Positions 1 to 10,337 of a DNA stretch of 64,000 nucleotides are shown in pieces; position 1 is the first letter of the stretch, and each line of letters begins with the position of its first letter. The DNA comes from Gentiana macrophylla (Eukaryota; Streptophyta; Magnoliopsida; Gentianales; Gentianaceae). The translations under genes were made by a program, and so were the position numbers. The notes below the pieces were generated by a model, which saw only the letters and a list, made by a program, of their open reading frames with translations, did not search any database and was not told where the DNA came from. The stretch is from contig CM047807.1 of the NCBI GenBank assembly GCA_026214975.1, positions 65,513,824 to 65,577,823 of the forward strand, in the 5' to 3' direction.

Positions 1-725
1 TCTCGTTTAAAAGCACGGCGAGCAGGGCCAAGTCGGACTGACGTCTCGCGTGAAGTTTTAAGAACGAGAAAGGCCATGCTAGTGCTGACTTCTAGATTAA
101 AGGCACGGAGAGCAGGGCCAAGTCGGACTAACGTCTCGTGTGATGTTTTAAAGACCAACAGGGCCAAGCTAGTGCTGACTTCTCGTTTAAAGGCACGGCG
201 AGCAGGGGCTAGTCGGACTGACGTCTCGCGTGGAGTTTTAAGGACGAGCAGGGCCAGGCTAGTGCTGACTTCTCGTTTAAAGTCATGGTGAGCAGGGCCA
301 AGTCGGACTAACGTCTCACATGAAGTTTTAAGGATGAGCAAGGCCAAGTCTGATTGAGGTCTCACGTTAAGTTAAGGACGAGCAGGGTCAGGCTAGTGCT
401 GACTTCTCATTTAAAGGCACGGTGAGCAGGGCCAAGTCGGACTGACGTCTCGCGTGAAGTTTTAAGGACGAGCAGGGCCAATCCAGACTGATTTCTCACG
501 TGAAGTTAAGGACGAGCAGGTCCAGGCTAGTGCTGACTTCTCGTTTAAAAGCACGGCGAGCAGGGCCATGTTGGATTGACGTCTCACGTGAAGTTTTAAG
601 GACGAGCAGGGCCAAATTGGACTGACGTCTCGCATGAAGTTAAGGATGTGTAGGGCTAGGCTAGTGCTGATGTCTCGTTTAAAAGCACGGTGAGCAGGCC
701 AGGTCGGACTAACGTCTCACGTGAA
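1..725. repeat. 44-46 bp tandem repeat array with 90- and 134-bp higher-order spacing
   Basis: The stretch is built from a degenerate unit of about 45 bp around AGTCGGACTGACGTCTCGCG and GACGAGCAGGGCCA. The sub-motif AGTGCTGACT recurs at 81, 171, 261, 395, 529 and 663, that is at 90, 90, 134, 134 and 134 bp, or two and then three basic units. Short open frames here are periodic by-products. The reverse complement matches repeats at 8750-9010 and 39895-40060, so the array probably belongs to the 3' non-coding region of the reverse-strand Gypsy remnant at 908-2682. Confidence 0.85.
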
Positions 726-907
726 GTGTTAGCATGGGGTGTACGGACTTTTGGTGATTTATAAAGTAAGGCAGAAAAAGCAAGCATATTGACGCAATGC
801 AACATTTATTCAACGAAAACAGAAATATCCAGAACTGATATCAAAAAGGACGAGACCAAAGTGCAGAAAAAAGATCCAAAGCAGTTAGTGAAGACAGATA
901 AAAAGAG
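726..907. other. Short non-coding spacer
   Basis: AT-rich DNA between the tandem array and the protease remnant. I see no gene, LTR end or clear repeat in it. It is probably internal sequence of the same reverse-strand Gypsy remnant. Confidence 0.4.
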
Positions 908-1593
908 CTAAAGTGCAGAAATAAAGACTAGTTTGAAAAAATGCAGTAGATAAAAACTTGCCGAATTGATCAAGCCAGAACGATTCCTTTGTCCTTGATA
1001 GTGGCCGCATAGAAACTTCAAGCGACCTCCAAGGTCAATTAGGGTCGGCCTTCCACGGGCGGTTGGGAACTTTAGACTGATGTGAGCTGGGGAGATTATG
1101 GCCCGAAGGTCAATTAGGGTCGGCCTTCCAAGGATGATGTTGTATGCTGCTGATGACTTGACCACGACGTAATTGACCATAAGGGTCCTCCCGGCTGATT
1201 CCTTTCTGAATATTGTCGCGAGCTGAACCATCCTAGGGGATGAACAGGTGGACCAGCAAATCCGAACAGGGGTGCTGAAATAGGAATCAATTCGGACTCT
1301 TAGAGATTCATAGCCTGAAAAGATCCAATGTATACGATGTTGGCGGCGCTGCCCGTATCGACACAAACTCTCTTCACCAGATTCTTGTTTACTACAACCT
1401 CGATGACCAATCCTTCATTGTTCGGGACCAGTGGGAGTGGGTCCCTAGGTCCATAGCTTACTTCTAGAAAAGGAAACTGACTTCCTCTGCTCACCTGGAT
1501 GCCCCCCGATCGGGCGTTTAGGCTGTCAACCTCGAAGGCATTGCCAGGGCCTCCTACAATAGTGTTGATGGTGTTGATCGGCCGATTGTCCAT
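908..1593 (-). pseudogene. Ty3/Gypsy retroviral-type aspartic protease remnant
   Basis: Two overlapping reverse-strand frames (1300-1593 and 908-1366) together give a retropepsin-like domain. The first contains VCVDTGSAANIVY, with the DTGS active-site motif after a beta-strand-rich lead. The second contains the downstream block YNIILGRPTLIDL, followed by a HISLKFPT-like strand typical of Gypsy proteases. The frame changes between them, and part of the ILGRPTLIDL block is repeated (RGRPTLIDLGG), so the gene is broken. It lies directly downstream of a gag remnant in the same orientation. No RT or integrase follows; tandem repeats occupy that place. The family assignment is firm, the lineage (Tat-like) is inferred from the associated repeats. 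Confidence 0.8.
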
Positions 1594-2682
1594 CTGCAGA
1601 TCCTTATCTGGAGACCAATCTCTTCTTCAATATGGCTCTCCCTGCCGACTACGGTCTCGGTTATAGTTACTCTACTGGTAATCCCGTCATCCTCGATGCT
1701 CGCCATATTGAGCTCTCTCCACTACCTCATCCAACTTCTCTTCTGCAATTGCTGCGTCCACGTCTCGTTGAAAATCTCTACAGTTGTCCAGATTATGCCC
1801 AGTGTCTTGATGGTATGTGCAAAACTTGCTCCGATCCCTTCTGTCCCAGGGGATTCGCAGTGGTGTAGGGGTTTTTGCTAGCCCTTTTCATTCCATAATA
1901 GCGAGCACTTGTTCACGAGTCCTATTTAACACTGGGAAGTCTCACGGCTACAGGGCACTTTTCCTCTCGGGTCGTCCGCCCGATGATCCGATCGCTCGAT
2001 CTCTAGTTGACTTCCTTCTCTTGTCAGAAGTATCATTGACCTTATCTTTCCTGGACTCTGACTTTTCCAGTTCTCTCTTCAGTCGGTTGGCCTCTTCTCC
2101 TTGACAATGTTTAAAAGCCATCTCCATGTACTCCTCCATAGACGTAGGGAGCTTGCTGCTCAACATAGCATACAACCTGCCTCCACGTAGTCCTGCCACA
2201 AAGGACGCAATCTGAATGTGGACATCAGCGTCTCGTACTTGAAGCGACTCCTCGCTGAACCGCTTAAGGTACTGCAGTGCGGTTTCGTCTTTCTTTTATT
2301 TGAGAGAGAACAACTTGGTAGCATTCTTCTGAAACGGTTTTTCCTTGATGAAAGCATTGACAAACATCTTTCCTAAGGTATCAAAGTTGTAGATGGTTCT
2401 GGGCGGTATCTTCTTCAACCCTTCACGGGCTCGGACAGTATGCAACGCTGGAAACGCCTTGCACTTCATCTCCTTAGGAGCACAGTCGAGATTCATGTGC
2501 ATAAGGTACTGGAACAAATGGTCCTGAGGGTCCTTGGTTTCGTCATAAGGTTCCAACTTTGGGATCTTACACATTGCCGGTCGGGGATAGTTGTCAATCT
2601 GTTCAGAGAAAGGGGATTCGAGATTCAGGAGCGCAGATCTCCTTCCAACTATAGCATCCAGCCCGGCGTGAGCTGCCACCAT
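1594..2682 (-). pseudogene. Ty3/Gypsy gag (retrotransposon gag domain) remnant
   Basis: The frame 2296-2682 starts with MVAAHAGLDAIVG and holds the DPQDHLFQYLMHM and AFPALHTVRARE blocks that mark the plant Retrotrans_gag domain (capsid-like, packs element RNA). The expected W in the following block is not visible. The domain continues in another frame at 1948-2363 (MAGLRGGRLYAMLSS, then a lysine/glutamate/arginine-rich stretch), so frameshifts break it. The segment 1594-1947 should encode the gag C-terminus but shows no long frame. It is followed by the protease remnant on the same strand. The start is the ATG at 2680-2682. Confidence 0.8.
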
Positions 2683-3060
2683 TTTAGGAGATAAGGATTA
2701 GCTCTGGCCGACATAGACAACCAGGGCTAGATTGGTTGAAACCTTCTATGCTTGAGCCGACCGGAAGAGGAGAGTAGCCGAGCTGAAATTAGCTCGGACA
2801 CATATAAGTAGAATTGTAGGTCTGAAAGGGACCTAACCTGACCGACATGATCGGTCATGGGTAGAGTGCAAGTGTTGGCCGACCTTCAGAGGTCGGGGCT
2901 GATCCCGGATATATCCACGACTATTGGAAGCTGGTCCTGAGCAGTGTTCGATGAACAAGCGGATGGGCTGAGTAGCCGGGCTATTCTAGTCCGGCCATTG
3001 GAACACCAAGCACCGTTTCTCTCCATACTTAATGTTGAGCCATTAAAGAGGTGCTATCTA
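2683..3060 (-). other. Leader or LTR-like remnant upstream of the reverse-strand gag
   Basis: GC-richer than the DNA beyond 3060. It contains a short inverted repeat at 2879-2896 (CCGACCT, 4-nt loop, AGGTCGG). The same hairpin sequence, slightly changed, occurs twice in the LTR at 6409-7084 (6546-6563 and 6610-6627). I infer that this stretch is decayed LTR or leader of the same family in reverse orientation. No primer site or LTR boundary could be fixed. Confidence 0.45.
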
Positions 3061-5042
3061 TGTAGGTTTAATTTCTGGCATCGTCATTTCGGATTTTGGA
3101 TTTCTAACAAATGAACAATTATATCATGATTGAAACGGTAAACAAATTAATGTTTAATTTGAAAGGTTGTACACTCTGCGGACCACAAAAAGATTGAACC
3201 TAGTCAATTGGATTTCTTGAGGGGTGTATTTATTTTGTGAGCGTCAAACAGTTCAATTTATTTCTCATTTTGAATTTAATATCTAAAAAATCTACAAATA
3301 TAACCTATTTCTTGTTTCGGATTATTGATTTCCGGCAAATGAACAAGTTGAATTTATGTCTAGTTTTGGACTAGTTTTCTCACAATACAAAAAATATATT
3401 AAAATATTTCTTGTTTCTGATTTTAGATTTTTATCAAATGAACGAATTCAACGGGGTTCAAATGGAAAACTAATTAAAGTAGTATATGAAAGGTTCTGAT
3501 CTCTACGGGCCACAAACAATGGCAGGTGTATCATTACCATTATCTGGATGATATACGTAAACCCAATGTAGAGGATGATTTGGGTTTTAGACGTCCTGAC
3601 ATAATGCAAATTACTAGTAGATGATAATGCCCTATGGGTCAAGATACTTGTGCATAAGTATGGCAATCCATTTTTCTCCTCTTAAAGACGTGATGCTTTA
3701 ATGACTATTTGATAACAATGGTAAATGCAGTGTTGGTAGTACCTATGATATTTTTTGTATTAATGTTACTGTAGTTCAACTCAATGGTCCAACCTGGTCC
3801 GCATTTTGGATTACAGATGGACGACAAAGTTACAATTTCTTTTCATCAATCGAGTGTGATGTTTCCAAAAAGAGTGATGCAAAAATATAGTTAATTATGA
3901 CTTATTGCTAATCATTGTTAATTGATCATGCCTCATTACAACAACACTTCATCAATGTACTCTCAAAGAAAATCATCCCAGAAAAAATCCCAATGGAACT
4001 TAAAGTAAACTATGGTAATTGGACAAATTTCCAAAACAATTCATTTTTCAAGTTGAAAGCTCTGCAACAAACCTATAAATGGTATCTGACATCATATTTT
4101 CTCTTTGTAAAGTTTCACTTAAGATGCAATGATAATTGATTTTATCTTCATAAGAAGTCAGTGACACCTGATTTAATCTTTGTAAAATATCACTTAATAT
4201 GAAGTGACACTTATACTGTTCTTCAAAAGGTTCACCGAAGATATAGTGACAAGCTATTATTGTCACTTCATCTTCAAATGTCACTGCATCAAATGTTTAG
4301 ATGGTTAGCACATGAACTGCATCTTCACGGCTTCACCTGTCACTTTATCTTTAGATGTCATTACAACTATTATGTTTTCAAAGCATTGAATTTTTCATCG
4401 TTATTTCTATTGTGGATTCAACACTTTCCATTTTGTTTGTTTTTTTCATCGAAAGACAATAATGATCACCACTATGTGTATTATAAAGGTAATAAACAAT
4501 GGTTCTGGTAAAGTGGAATATGAATCATATTGGAATACAACACTTTCATAGATGAAGCTCATGGAAGACCAGAAAAGGTAATTCTTTCATTTATGGAAGA
4601 AATGAATATGAATCATATTGAAAGTCATCTCATATTCGGAACAATCACTCTAATGATAAGAGGAGTGATCATTCCCACACTGCCAATAATGTGAGAAGAG
4701 CTGATCAATCAATGAGTAACATGAAGATAAATGTTAACAGAACTAAAAAGAAAAGATGAGGTAATCACAAGAGAGGTTTTTCACTTAGAGCCTCATCTGC
4801 ATAAAAAAAGTTCATGATGAAATTGTAAAGCATACCTTGTTGCATTTTGCAGGTGACAAAATCCATGTAGTTGATGGTGCTACTCATAAGTTCAGGGAGA
4901 CTCTTGCTTTTAATGATGTTTTGAATTCAAAATCCATACACCATGTTTGATCTTTTGGACTAACTGTGTGAGGACCCAAGTTTATGGGGTTCATTTTAGT
5001 GTGTTTATGTTGTGCCTTTTTGTTTGAATTCAAAGTTGGATA
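3061..5042. other. AT-rich non-coding DNA, no gene recognised
   Basis: Open frames here are short and show no recognisable domain. The stretch 4080-4380 is rich in repeated GTGACA/TGTCAC words and holds an imperfect stem-loop (listed separately). The DNA just before 5043 may belong to the Copia fragment that follows, but I cannot show it. Confidence 0.5.
4237..4275. repeat. Imperfect inverted repeat, 16-bp arms
   Basis: GAAGATATAGTGACAA (4237-4252) and TTGTCACTTCATCTTC (4260-4275) are inverted copies with two mismatches and a 7-nt loop. GTGACA-like words recur nearby at about 4165-4210. It could be the core of a small foldback element or chance in AT-rich DNA. Confidence 0.5.
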
Positions 5043-5053
5043 AAACAACCAAA

Positions 5054-5563
5054 TGGTACATTGACAGTGGTTGTTCAAGACACATGTCAGGTCATAGGGA
5101 TCTCTTCATCTCTTTAAAGGTTGAGTGTGGGAAGGGACACATCACTTTTGGGGACTATTCTATAGGGAAGATTCATTGAAGTTTTACAGAATATTCCAAA
5201 GAAAAACTAATGATTAAGAATGTATTGTATGCTCAAAATTTATCTTATAATCTTCTTAGTATTTCACAACTTTGTGACATTGGTCTATATCTTTCATTTA
5301 ACAAGAAAAGATGCATGATCAGAAATACCAACATTGAAGTGGTGCTTGTTGGTGTAAGGAATAAAAACATATACACCATTGATTTGGATGATTTAAAGCT
5401 TAATCTGGCCACTTGTATGTTGTCTAACCTTGAATCAGGCAAGCTCTGGCATAAGATATTAGGACATATCGATCAAAAAAAAATTCAAAGACTCTTAAAG
5501 ATGGAATTAGTAAGGGGAATAGTTGAGTTAGACTACATTATTGTCAATGTATGTGATCCTTGA
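5054..5563 (+). pseudogene. Ty1/Copia protease and GAG-pre-integrase fragment
   Basis: In one frame from 5054 the translation begins WYIDSGCSRHMSG, the Copia protease active site (DSG) with its usual flank. It runs through the protease and reaches NVLYAQNLSYNLLSISQLC, then LWHKILGHID, the histidine motif of the GAG-pre-integrase zinc domain. One in-frame TGA interrupts it near 5177. The frame ends at 5563 before the integrase catalytic core. No RT, RNase H or LTR was found around it, so this is an isolated fragment about 170 codons long. The family call is secure; the lineage is unknown. Confidence 0.8.
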
Positions 5564-5686
5564 ATAAAGTGGAAACAAAAAGACATCATTATTATCTTAG
5601 GATATAAATATGAGTGTTAATCTAGATGTTGCATTGGAAACGATAAAATTATTGTTGAGAATAATATACAATGGAATTCAGTAAGA

Positions 5687-5986
5687 ATGACCAAGAAGAA
5701 ACTTGAAGCTGCTTTAAATTTTGAGGTTAACGATGTTGTGAAGCTCTACAATGAAATGGCCCTCATCGACAAAAAGATGTGTGAGTTGATCGAAAAGCAA
5801 AGACTTGCAAAACTATGCCAAACTTGAAATAGTAATCACTTGCTCGTGGATTGCTCTACTTCAACATCGTCAAAAATGTGTGTTCCACAACAAGTGAACC
5901 AATTGAACGCGAGTGAAATCTCAACGAATCTTGTGTATTCTAGTCATTTGGATTTAAAACACATGGTGGCATTCAAACACTTGTAG
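5687..5986 (+). pseudogene. Probable Gypsy gag C-terminal fragment with damaged zinc knuckle
   Basis: A 100-codon frame from the ATG at 5687 to TAG at 5984-5986, broken by one TGA. It reads as a charged helical segment, then CQT-stop-NSNHLLVDC, then PQQVNQLNAS. The spacing resembles the C-x2-C-x3/4-H-x4-C knuckle of plant gag proteins with the second cysteine codon changed to TGA. The PQQVNQLNAS stretch resembles the linker after the knuckle in Athila-type gag. It lies just before the LTR at 6409 and is probably the DNA into which that element inserted. Confidence 0.4.
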
Positions 5987-6408
5987 ACCCGAATCTTGCA
6001 AATAAGGACCTATGAACCAAATGGCTACGGGTCAAATAGCGATGAGTTCGGTAGAAGCGAGCCTGATTTTCGTAAATCCTCAGAGGTATAGCTAATTTTA
6101 GATGAAATCAACAAAAAAGTGCAATATGATGTTTCAAAAATGAAAGATACAAGGGTAACAAAATGGGGCAGTTAACGGAGAATACCAACACGTAACCATT
6201 AGGTGGGTTGCCAAGCAACACCATGTGAAATCGTCAAGAGGGTAGGAATGCATTCTATATGAGGAGTTGAAAACCTATTTGGGTTGTTGTTGGTAAGGGA
6301 AAAGGGAACGAGACACCAGAGGTTGAATCGGAAAAGAAGGATGAGCGAGTTTAAAATGATTCTGTTGTGAAAGAGCAAGAAGATGATGAAGCAGAGGAAA
6401 TTGAAGAG
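5987..6408 (+). other. Decayed DNA, possibly more gag remnant
   Basis: No frame is open for long. Acidic and lysine-rich codon runs near 6330-6405 resemble gag linker sequence, but no domain is recognisable. The segment ends exactly at the TG of the LTR at 6409. Confidence 0.3.
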
Positions 6409-7084
6409 TGACGAGGGTCGGATTGAGCCCAGCCATGTGTCATCCCCATAATAATCCGATCATAACTAGAGACAAAAGGTCAACACTTTAAAGGCGAAGA
6501 GCCGGCCTTAGCCAAAATTTCTAGCTAGCCCTGCTCGGCTATTCCCCGACCGCGGAAGGTCGGCCTCAGCATAAACGAGCCCAAGGAGTCCGAACTATTC
6601 TGTTAAGCCCCGACCTCAGAAGGTCGGCCTAAGTATAACTGAGCCCTCACGGATTGGCCTAGGTCTATCGCAGACCCAATTCCACCATGTGCGTATTAGT
6701 AAGCAAGTAAATCCAAAAAGAATCTTCACCCATAAAGGCTCCTATTCAATATTTAAATCACCGAGATTATCTCTTATAATTAAGGGGATAATCTCGTGAC
6801 TATCTTTTCCTTAGGGAACACGACAGAAGACTCCAACATGGACACGCTACAAGCATTTCTAGGGTATAAGCCCGTATATATAAACAATCTCTAAGGAACT
6901 AAGAAGACTTGATTCCTGAACAAACACAGGATGCATAGACAGCTTGAGAAACAACATCTCAAGTGCAGTCTAAACCACCACCAAACACCCCAGTTTCACA
7001 ACATTTTTAGGGTTCCACCATTGTACATGTTTTCAATAAGGAAAAAGGCCCCGGATTTATTACCCGACATTTCCAGCATCGTCA
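6409..7084 (+). repeat. 5' LTR of element A2
   Basis: Begins TGACGA and ends TCGTCA, a perfect 6-bp terminal inverted repeat. Its first ~138 bp recur at 56442-56580. It holds two copies of a hairpin-forming motif (6546-6563, 6610-6627) about 64 bp apart and a TATA-like TATATATAAA at 6875-6884, and it is followed after two bases by a TGGCGC primer-site-like sequence. Confidence 0.85.
6875..6884 (+). promoter_or_regulatory. Probable TATA box of the A2 LTR
   Basis: TATATATAAA about 210 bp before the LTR end, a usual place for a plant LTR core promoter. Sequence match only. Confidence 0.5.
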
Positions 7085-7086
7085 AT

Positions 7087-7104
7087 TGGCGCTAGAAGAA
7101 GGGC
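7087..7104 (+). other. Primer-binding-site-like sequence of element A2
   Basis: TGGCGCTAGAAGAAGGGC begins two bases after the LTR. The TGG start matches the conserved CCA end of tRNAs. I did not assign the tRNA. Confidence 0.5.
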
Positions 7105-7109
7105 TACTT

Positions 7110-7850
7110 ACTGGCAACTTTGTTAAAAAAATCCAAAGGAAAGAACATGCAGCAGAAAATTGATGGCTTATTACCAGAAATTGAGCCATTAAAACATCAA
7201 TTCAACCGTTCAGATCGAAGAAGAATGAGGGATGAACATTCCCTCCAAATTTTGTACTGATCGGAGTCTGTTTATATACTCGAGTGTCGCCGCAAAGTCG
7301 CTGTTGTACCACTAAAAACGCAGTAGTCACGTCGGCGGTTTGTTGCCAGAAATTGGACCGTTGAAATGAATATTCCACCATTCAGATTGAGGAAGAAGGA
7401 GAGTCGAACAAGCCCTCCAAATTTCATGTCGATCGGAGTCCATTTGTATGCACGATGTTGCATGAAAATTACTGATGTATCACCAAAAACACAGCAGTCA
7501 CGTCGGCGGTCTATTCCTAGAAATTGAACCGTTGAAACAAAAATTCCACCATTCAGATTGAAGAAGACTCAGGGACGAAGAAGTCCTCCAAATTTCGTGT
7601 CGATCGGAGTCCGTTTAGATGCCCTATCATTGCTATAAAATTGCTGCTTTATCACTAAAAACACAGTAGTCACGTCGGCGGTTTATTGCCAGAAATTGAA
7701 CCACCGACACAAAAATTCCACATTTCAGATTGAAGAAGAAGGAGAGACGAAGAAGCCCTCCAAAGTTCGTGTCGATCGGAGTCCGTTTCAATGCCCGATC
7801 GTCGCCAGAAAGTTGATGTTGTATCACCAAAAAATGCAGCAGTCAGATCC
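7110..7850 (+). repeat. 171-172 bp tandem repeats in the A2 leader
   Basis: The word GATCGGAGTC recurs at 7259, 7431, 7602 and 7774, spacing 172, 171 and 172 bp. Each unit also holds AGTCACGTCGGCGG and CCTCCAAATTTC-like words. Open frames on the reverse strand (7272-7463, 7633-7830) are copies of the same repeat and not genes. The array lies directly after the primer site, a nucleosome-sized monomer in a place where Tat/Ogre-like elements are known to carry satellite-like repeats. Confidence 0.85.
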
Positions 7851-8115
7851 AGGCCAAGCTTCCTAGCTCTCCAAGGTCCGAGCCGAGCTCTCCAGCTCTC
7901 TAATGTCTGAGCCTAAATCCCAGCTCTCCAAATTCTGAACCGAGCTCCCCAGCTCTTCAAGGTCCGAGCCGAGCTCCCCAGCTCTCTAAGGTTTGAGCCG
8001 AGCTCCCCAGCTCTCCAAGGTCCGAGCCGAGCTCCTTAGCTCTCCAAGCTCCGAGCCGAGCTCCCCAGCTCTGAAGATCCGAGCCTAGCTCCCCAGCTCT
8101 CCAGATCTGAGCTTT
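7850..8115. repeat. About 29-bp tandem repeats
   Basis: About eight degenerate copies of CAAGGTCCGAGCCGAGCTCC plus CCAGCTCT. The reverse frame at 7957-8175 (GARLGAW-like repeats) is a by-product. Confidence 0.8.
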
Positions 8116-8199
8116 CAAACTCTTTATATACGAAATCCCCAGATACAAGCTCTCATTGTCATTTATTTCGAACATGAATGATCACACTTCATTATATTG

Positions 8200-8360
8200 G
8201 AACTCCCACCCAAAGGTGGCGGGAAGAGCCTTCTTATTTTTGGAACTCTCTTATTTTTGGAACTCTCCCGACCAAAGGTGGCGGGAAGAGCCTTCTTATT
8301 TTTGGAACTCTCCCGACCATAGGTGGCCAGAAGAGCCTTCTTATTTTTAGAACTCACCAA
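8200..8360. repeat. Tandem repeat with GAAGAGCCTTCTTATTTTT core
   Basis: The core begins at 8223, 8285 and 8330 (62 and 45 bp apart), each with GGTGGCGGGAA-like and GGAACTC flanks. Open frames across it on both strands reflect the repeat. Confidence 0.75.
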
Positions 8361-8399
8361 TGGTCAGCTCATCATCAAAATGGGGTTTTCTCTTCATCA

Positions 8400-8660
8400 T
8401 ATAAGTCCGTCCGCTTAATAGAACGGCACCTAAACAAGCCCGCTTCACAACTCAGCATCATATATAGAACTCGCCTTCGATCGAATCTTATATAAGACCG
8501 AAGTCAGCTTGGCACCATATCTGGAACTCGCCTTCAAGTGAAACTTTTATAAGACCGACTTTAGCTCGGCATCATAACTAGAGCTCTCACCCGAGCAAAT
8601 CTTATGTAAGAAGTCCACTCGCTATCTAAGCACGGCACCAACAAACTATGCCAAGTAAGC
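8400..8660. repeat. About 59-bp degenerate repeats
   Basis: GAACTCGCCTTC occurs at about 8467 and 8526, followed by TTATATAAGACCGA-like words and AGCTCGGCATC-like words. Two to three copies, more diverged than neighbouring arrays. Confidence 0.55.
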
Positions 8661-8749
8661 AAACGGTACATTAATTTAATATTATTTTGTTTTCCATTAT
8701 GCTTGGACTTTATTGAGTTTGCTTGACAAAAACACGATCAACAATATGC

Positions 8750-9010
8750 GGGATGTTAGTACAAAATGGCCCAGCTCGCTCAATAAAGTCCAGGAAGTCA
8801 GAATGATTTGGCCCTGCTTGGCAAAAAATTAATGTGGGAAGTCAGTACAAACTGACCCAGCTTGCTCAATAAATTCCGGGAAGTCAGACAAATATAGCCC
8901 TGCTCGGCAAAAAATTAATGCGGGAAGTCAAAGAAATTTGGCCCAACTCGCCCAACAAAATGCATGATGTCAGTGCAATCTGGCTCAGCTCGCCCAACAA
9001 TATGCGGAAC
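8750..9010 (+). repeat. 42-44 bp tandem repeats related to the array at 1-725
   Basis: GGAAGTCA starts at 8793, 8837, 8879 and 8923 (44, 42, 44 bp), alternating with GGCCCTGCTCGGC/GACCCAGCTTGCTC-like words. The same vocabulary appears in reverse complement at 1-725 and in this orientation at 39895-40060. Confidence 0.7.
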
Positions 9011-9672
9011 AGTTGGCTGCCATTTATGCAAAAACTCTAAATGCCATCGTCCCGTAGGTACGATCAACAACACCTCTGGTGCACCAAGTGGTCAAACCCG
9101 CGATAAGGACATCGTCCCATCAGGTTCGCCTTAACGCTATTTCAATATAATGTCGTTCCATTGTGTATTTTGTCATTAAGTTCTGTAGGACGGACACGCA
9201 TATCTCGAGTTTGAAAAGGTTCAAACTCACTAAAATAGTCAAAAATACCTCTGAATCCATTAAAATACAATATCTGAGCTCCACTAAGTCGGGCTCAGCA
9301 AAAAACATACGAGGCCTGAAAAATCTGACGCAACTCATAGAAAGTTAATATGCGAAATCAGCAAAACTTCTGACTCAGTTCGCCAAAATACGACATCCGC
9401 GCTCCCGGCGTCGGACCAAACAAACATGTCCCCTAAATTGTCCGTAGGGCAGACAAGCCGAGCTCCACAGGGCGGACACCACTCAAATCTCTAAGGCTGA
9501 CACCTGAGCTCCGCAGGTCGGACTCTGCAAGATTGGCAAAGACCAAACTAATAAAGTCTGCGTGACAGACTCAAATAATTAAGTCTGCAGGCCAGACTCG
9601 AGAAAAGACAAACAAACAACAAGTATGCCATCCAAAAATTATAGGTTAGTGCCTGTCATACTGAGGGGCAAG
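9011..9672 (+). other. A2 internal non-coding DNA
   Basis: No supported frame. It is rich in CAGGTCGGACTC and GAGCTCCGCAGG-like words that recur at 37790-38060 and 38880-39060. It ends with an imperfect inverted repeat at 9622-9662 (AGTATGCCA / TGTCATACT), related to those at 38098-38137 and 39107-39146. Confidence 0.6.
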
Positions 9673-9677
9673 ACGTC
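9673..9677. repeat. Target-site duplication ACGTC, left copy, of element B
   Basis: ACGTC directly precedes the B LTR and recurs directly after the 3' LTR at 37717-37721. A perfect 5-bp duplication flanks an LTR pair 28 kb apart. Confidence 0.85.
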
Positions 9678-10337
9678 TGTTAAGGGTGAATTTATGCGAT
9701 TTATAACGCTATATTTTATGATATTTCCCCTTCATATTCGTATAATTTGCATAAGAAACGAGTGTTTAACGGAGGTATTGAGTAAATGAGGTTTTTAACG
9801 AGTCAATCGCAAAATAGGTTAATTTTGGTGTTTTAATTGTGATTTTATGATTATTTGGATGCTATTACATTTTGCAATGTTTTGATGTGTTATAGATACA
9901 TATTTGAGGCTCAAGAGATGATCAAGTTGGATTTAATTAAAGAGGAAGAGATAATGATGATTTACATTGAAGAAAAAGGGATAAGTATGGAAAAATCAAG
10001 ATAAAGTCGAATTTCAACGAACGTCCAAGTCTCGTCCACATGGACGGGCGTCTGCTGAAATGAACAGGCGTCCAGCCTGATGAAATCAATACAGAGTTTT
10101 TCCAAGTTTACTGGACGAGCGTCCACCATCTCCAAATGAGCGTCCAATTGAGAAATTTGATCTGAGAGAGTTTGGGCGCCGAGTGGGCGGGCGTCAAGCA
10201 AGTCCAAATCCATCTGGACGGGCGTCCTTCGGCCGACTTAGCAGCGCCGCCTTTGTTTTCTATATATACAGCGCGTTTTCTCTACCTTAAGGATACTATA
10301 TACTCATTATTCGAAACCCTAAACCTAGGGGCGGCTT
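9678..10337 (+). repeat. 5' LTR of element B, first part
   Basis: Matches 36110 to about 36792 of the 3' LTR. It stops abruptly after GGCGGCTTTA, where CACTA sequence begins. The second part is at 18855-19244. About 535 bp of LTR, equivalent to 36793-37327, is missing between the two parts. Confidence 0.85.
10042..10268 (+). promoter_or_regulatory. Paired GGACG-NN-CGTCC dyads and TATA box of the B 5' LTR
   Basis: Copies of GGACGGGCGTCC or close variants start at 10042, 10062, 10113, about 10134, about 10185 and 10216. Two of the pairs are 20-21 bp apart. A TATATATA at 10261-10268 follows the last copy by 33 bp. The 3' LTR repeats the layout at 36474-36720. This is probably the core promoter region; factor binding is inference. 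Confidence 0.55.

Noticed and set aside
76..291. Open frame of 71 codons with repeated RLKARRAG
   Set aside because: It follows the 45-bp tandem repeat; the repeated peptide is a by-product of the DNA period.
1..725. Possible CRISPR-like repeat-spacer array
   Set aside because: Plant nuclear DNA, no unique spacers, units degenerate and contiguous, no cas-like gene.
7272..7830. Two similar reverse-strand frames with FFNLK and NRRRDYCVFS
   Set aside because: Both are copies of the 171-bp DNA repeat, not a gene family.
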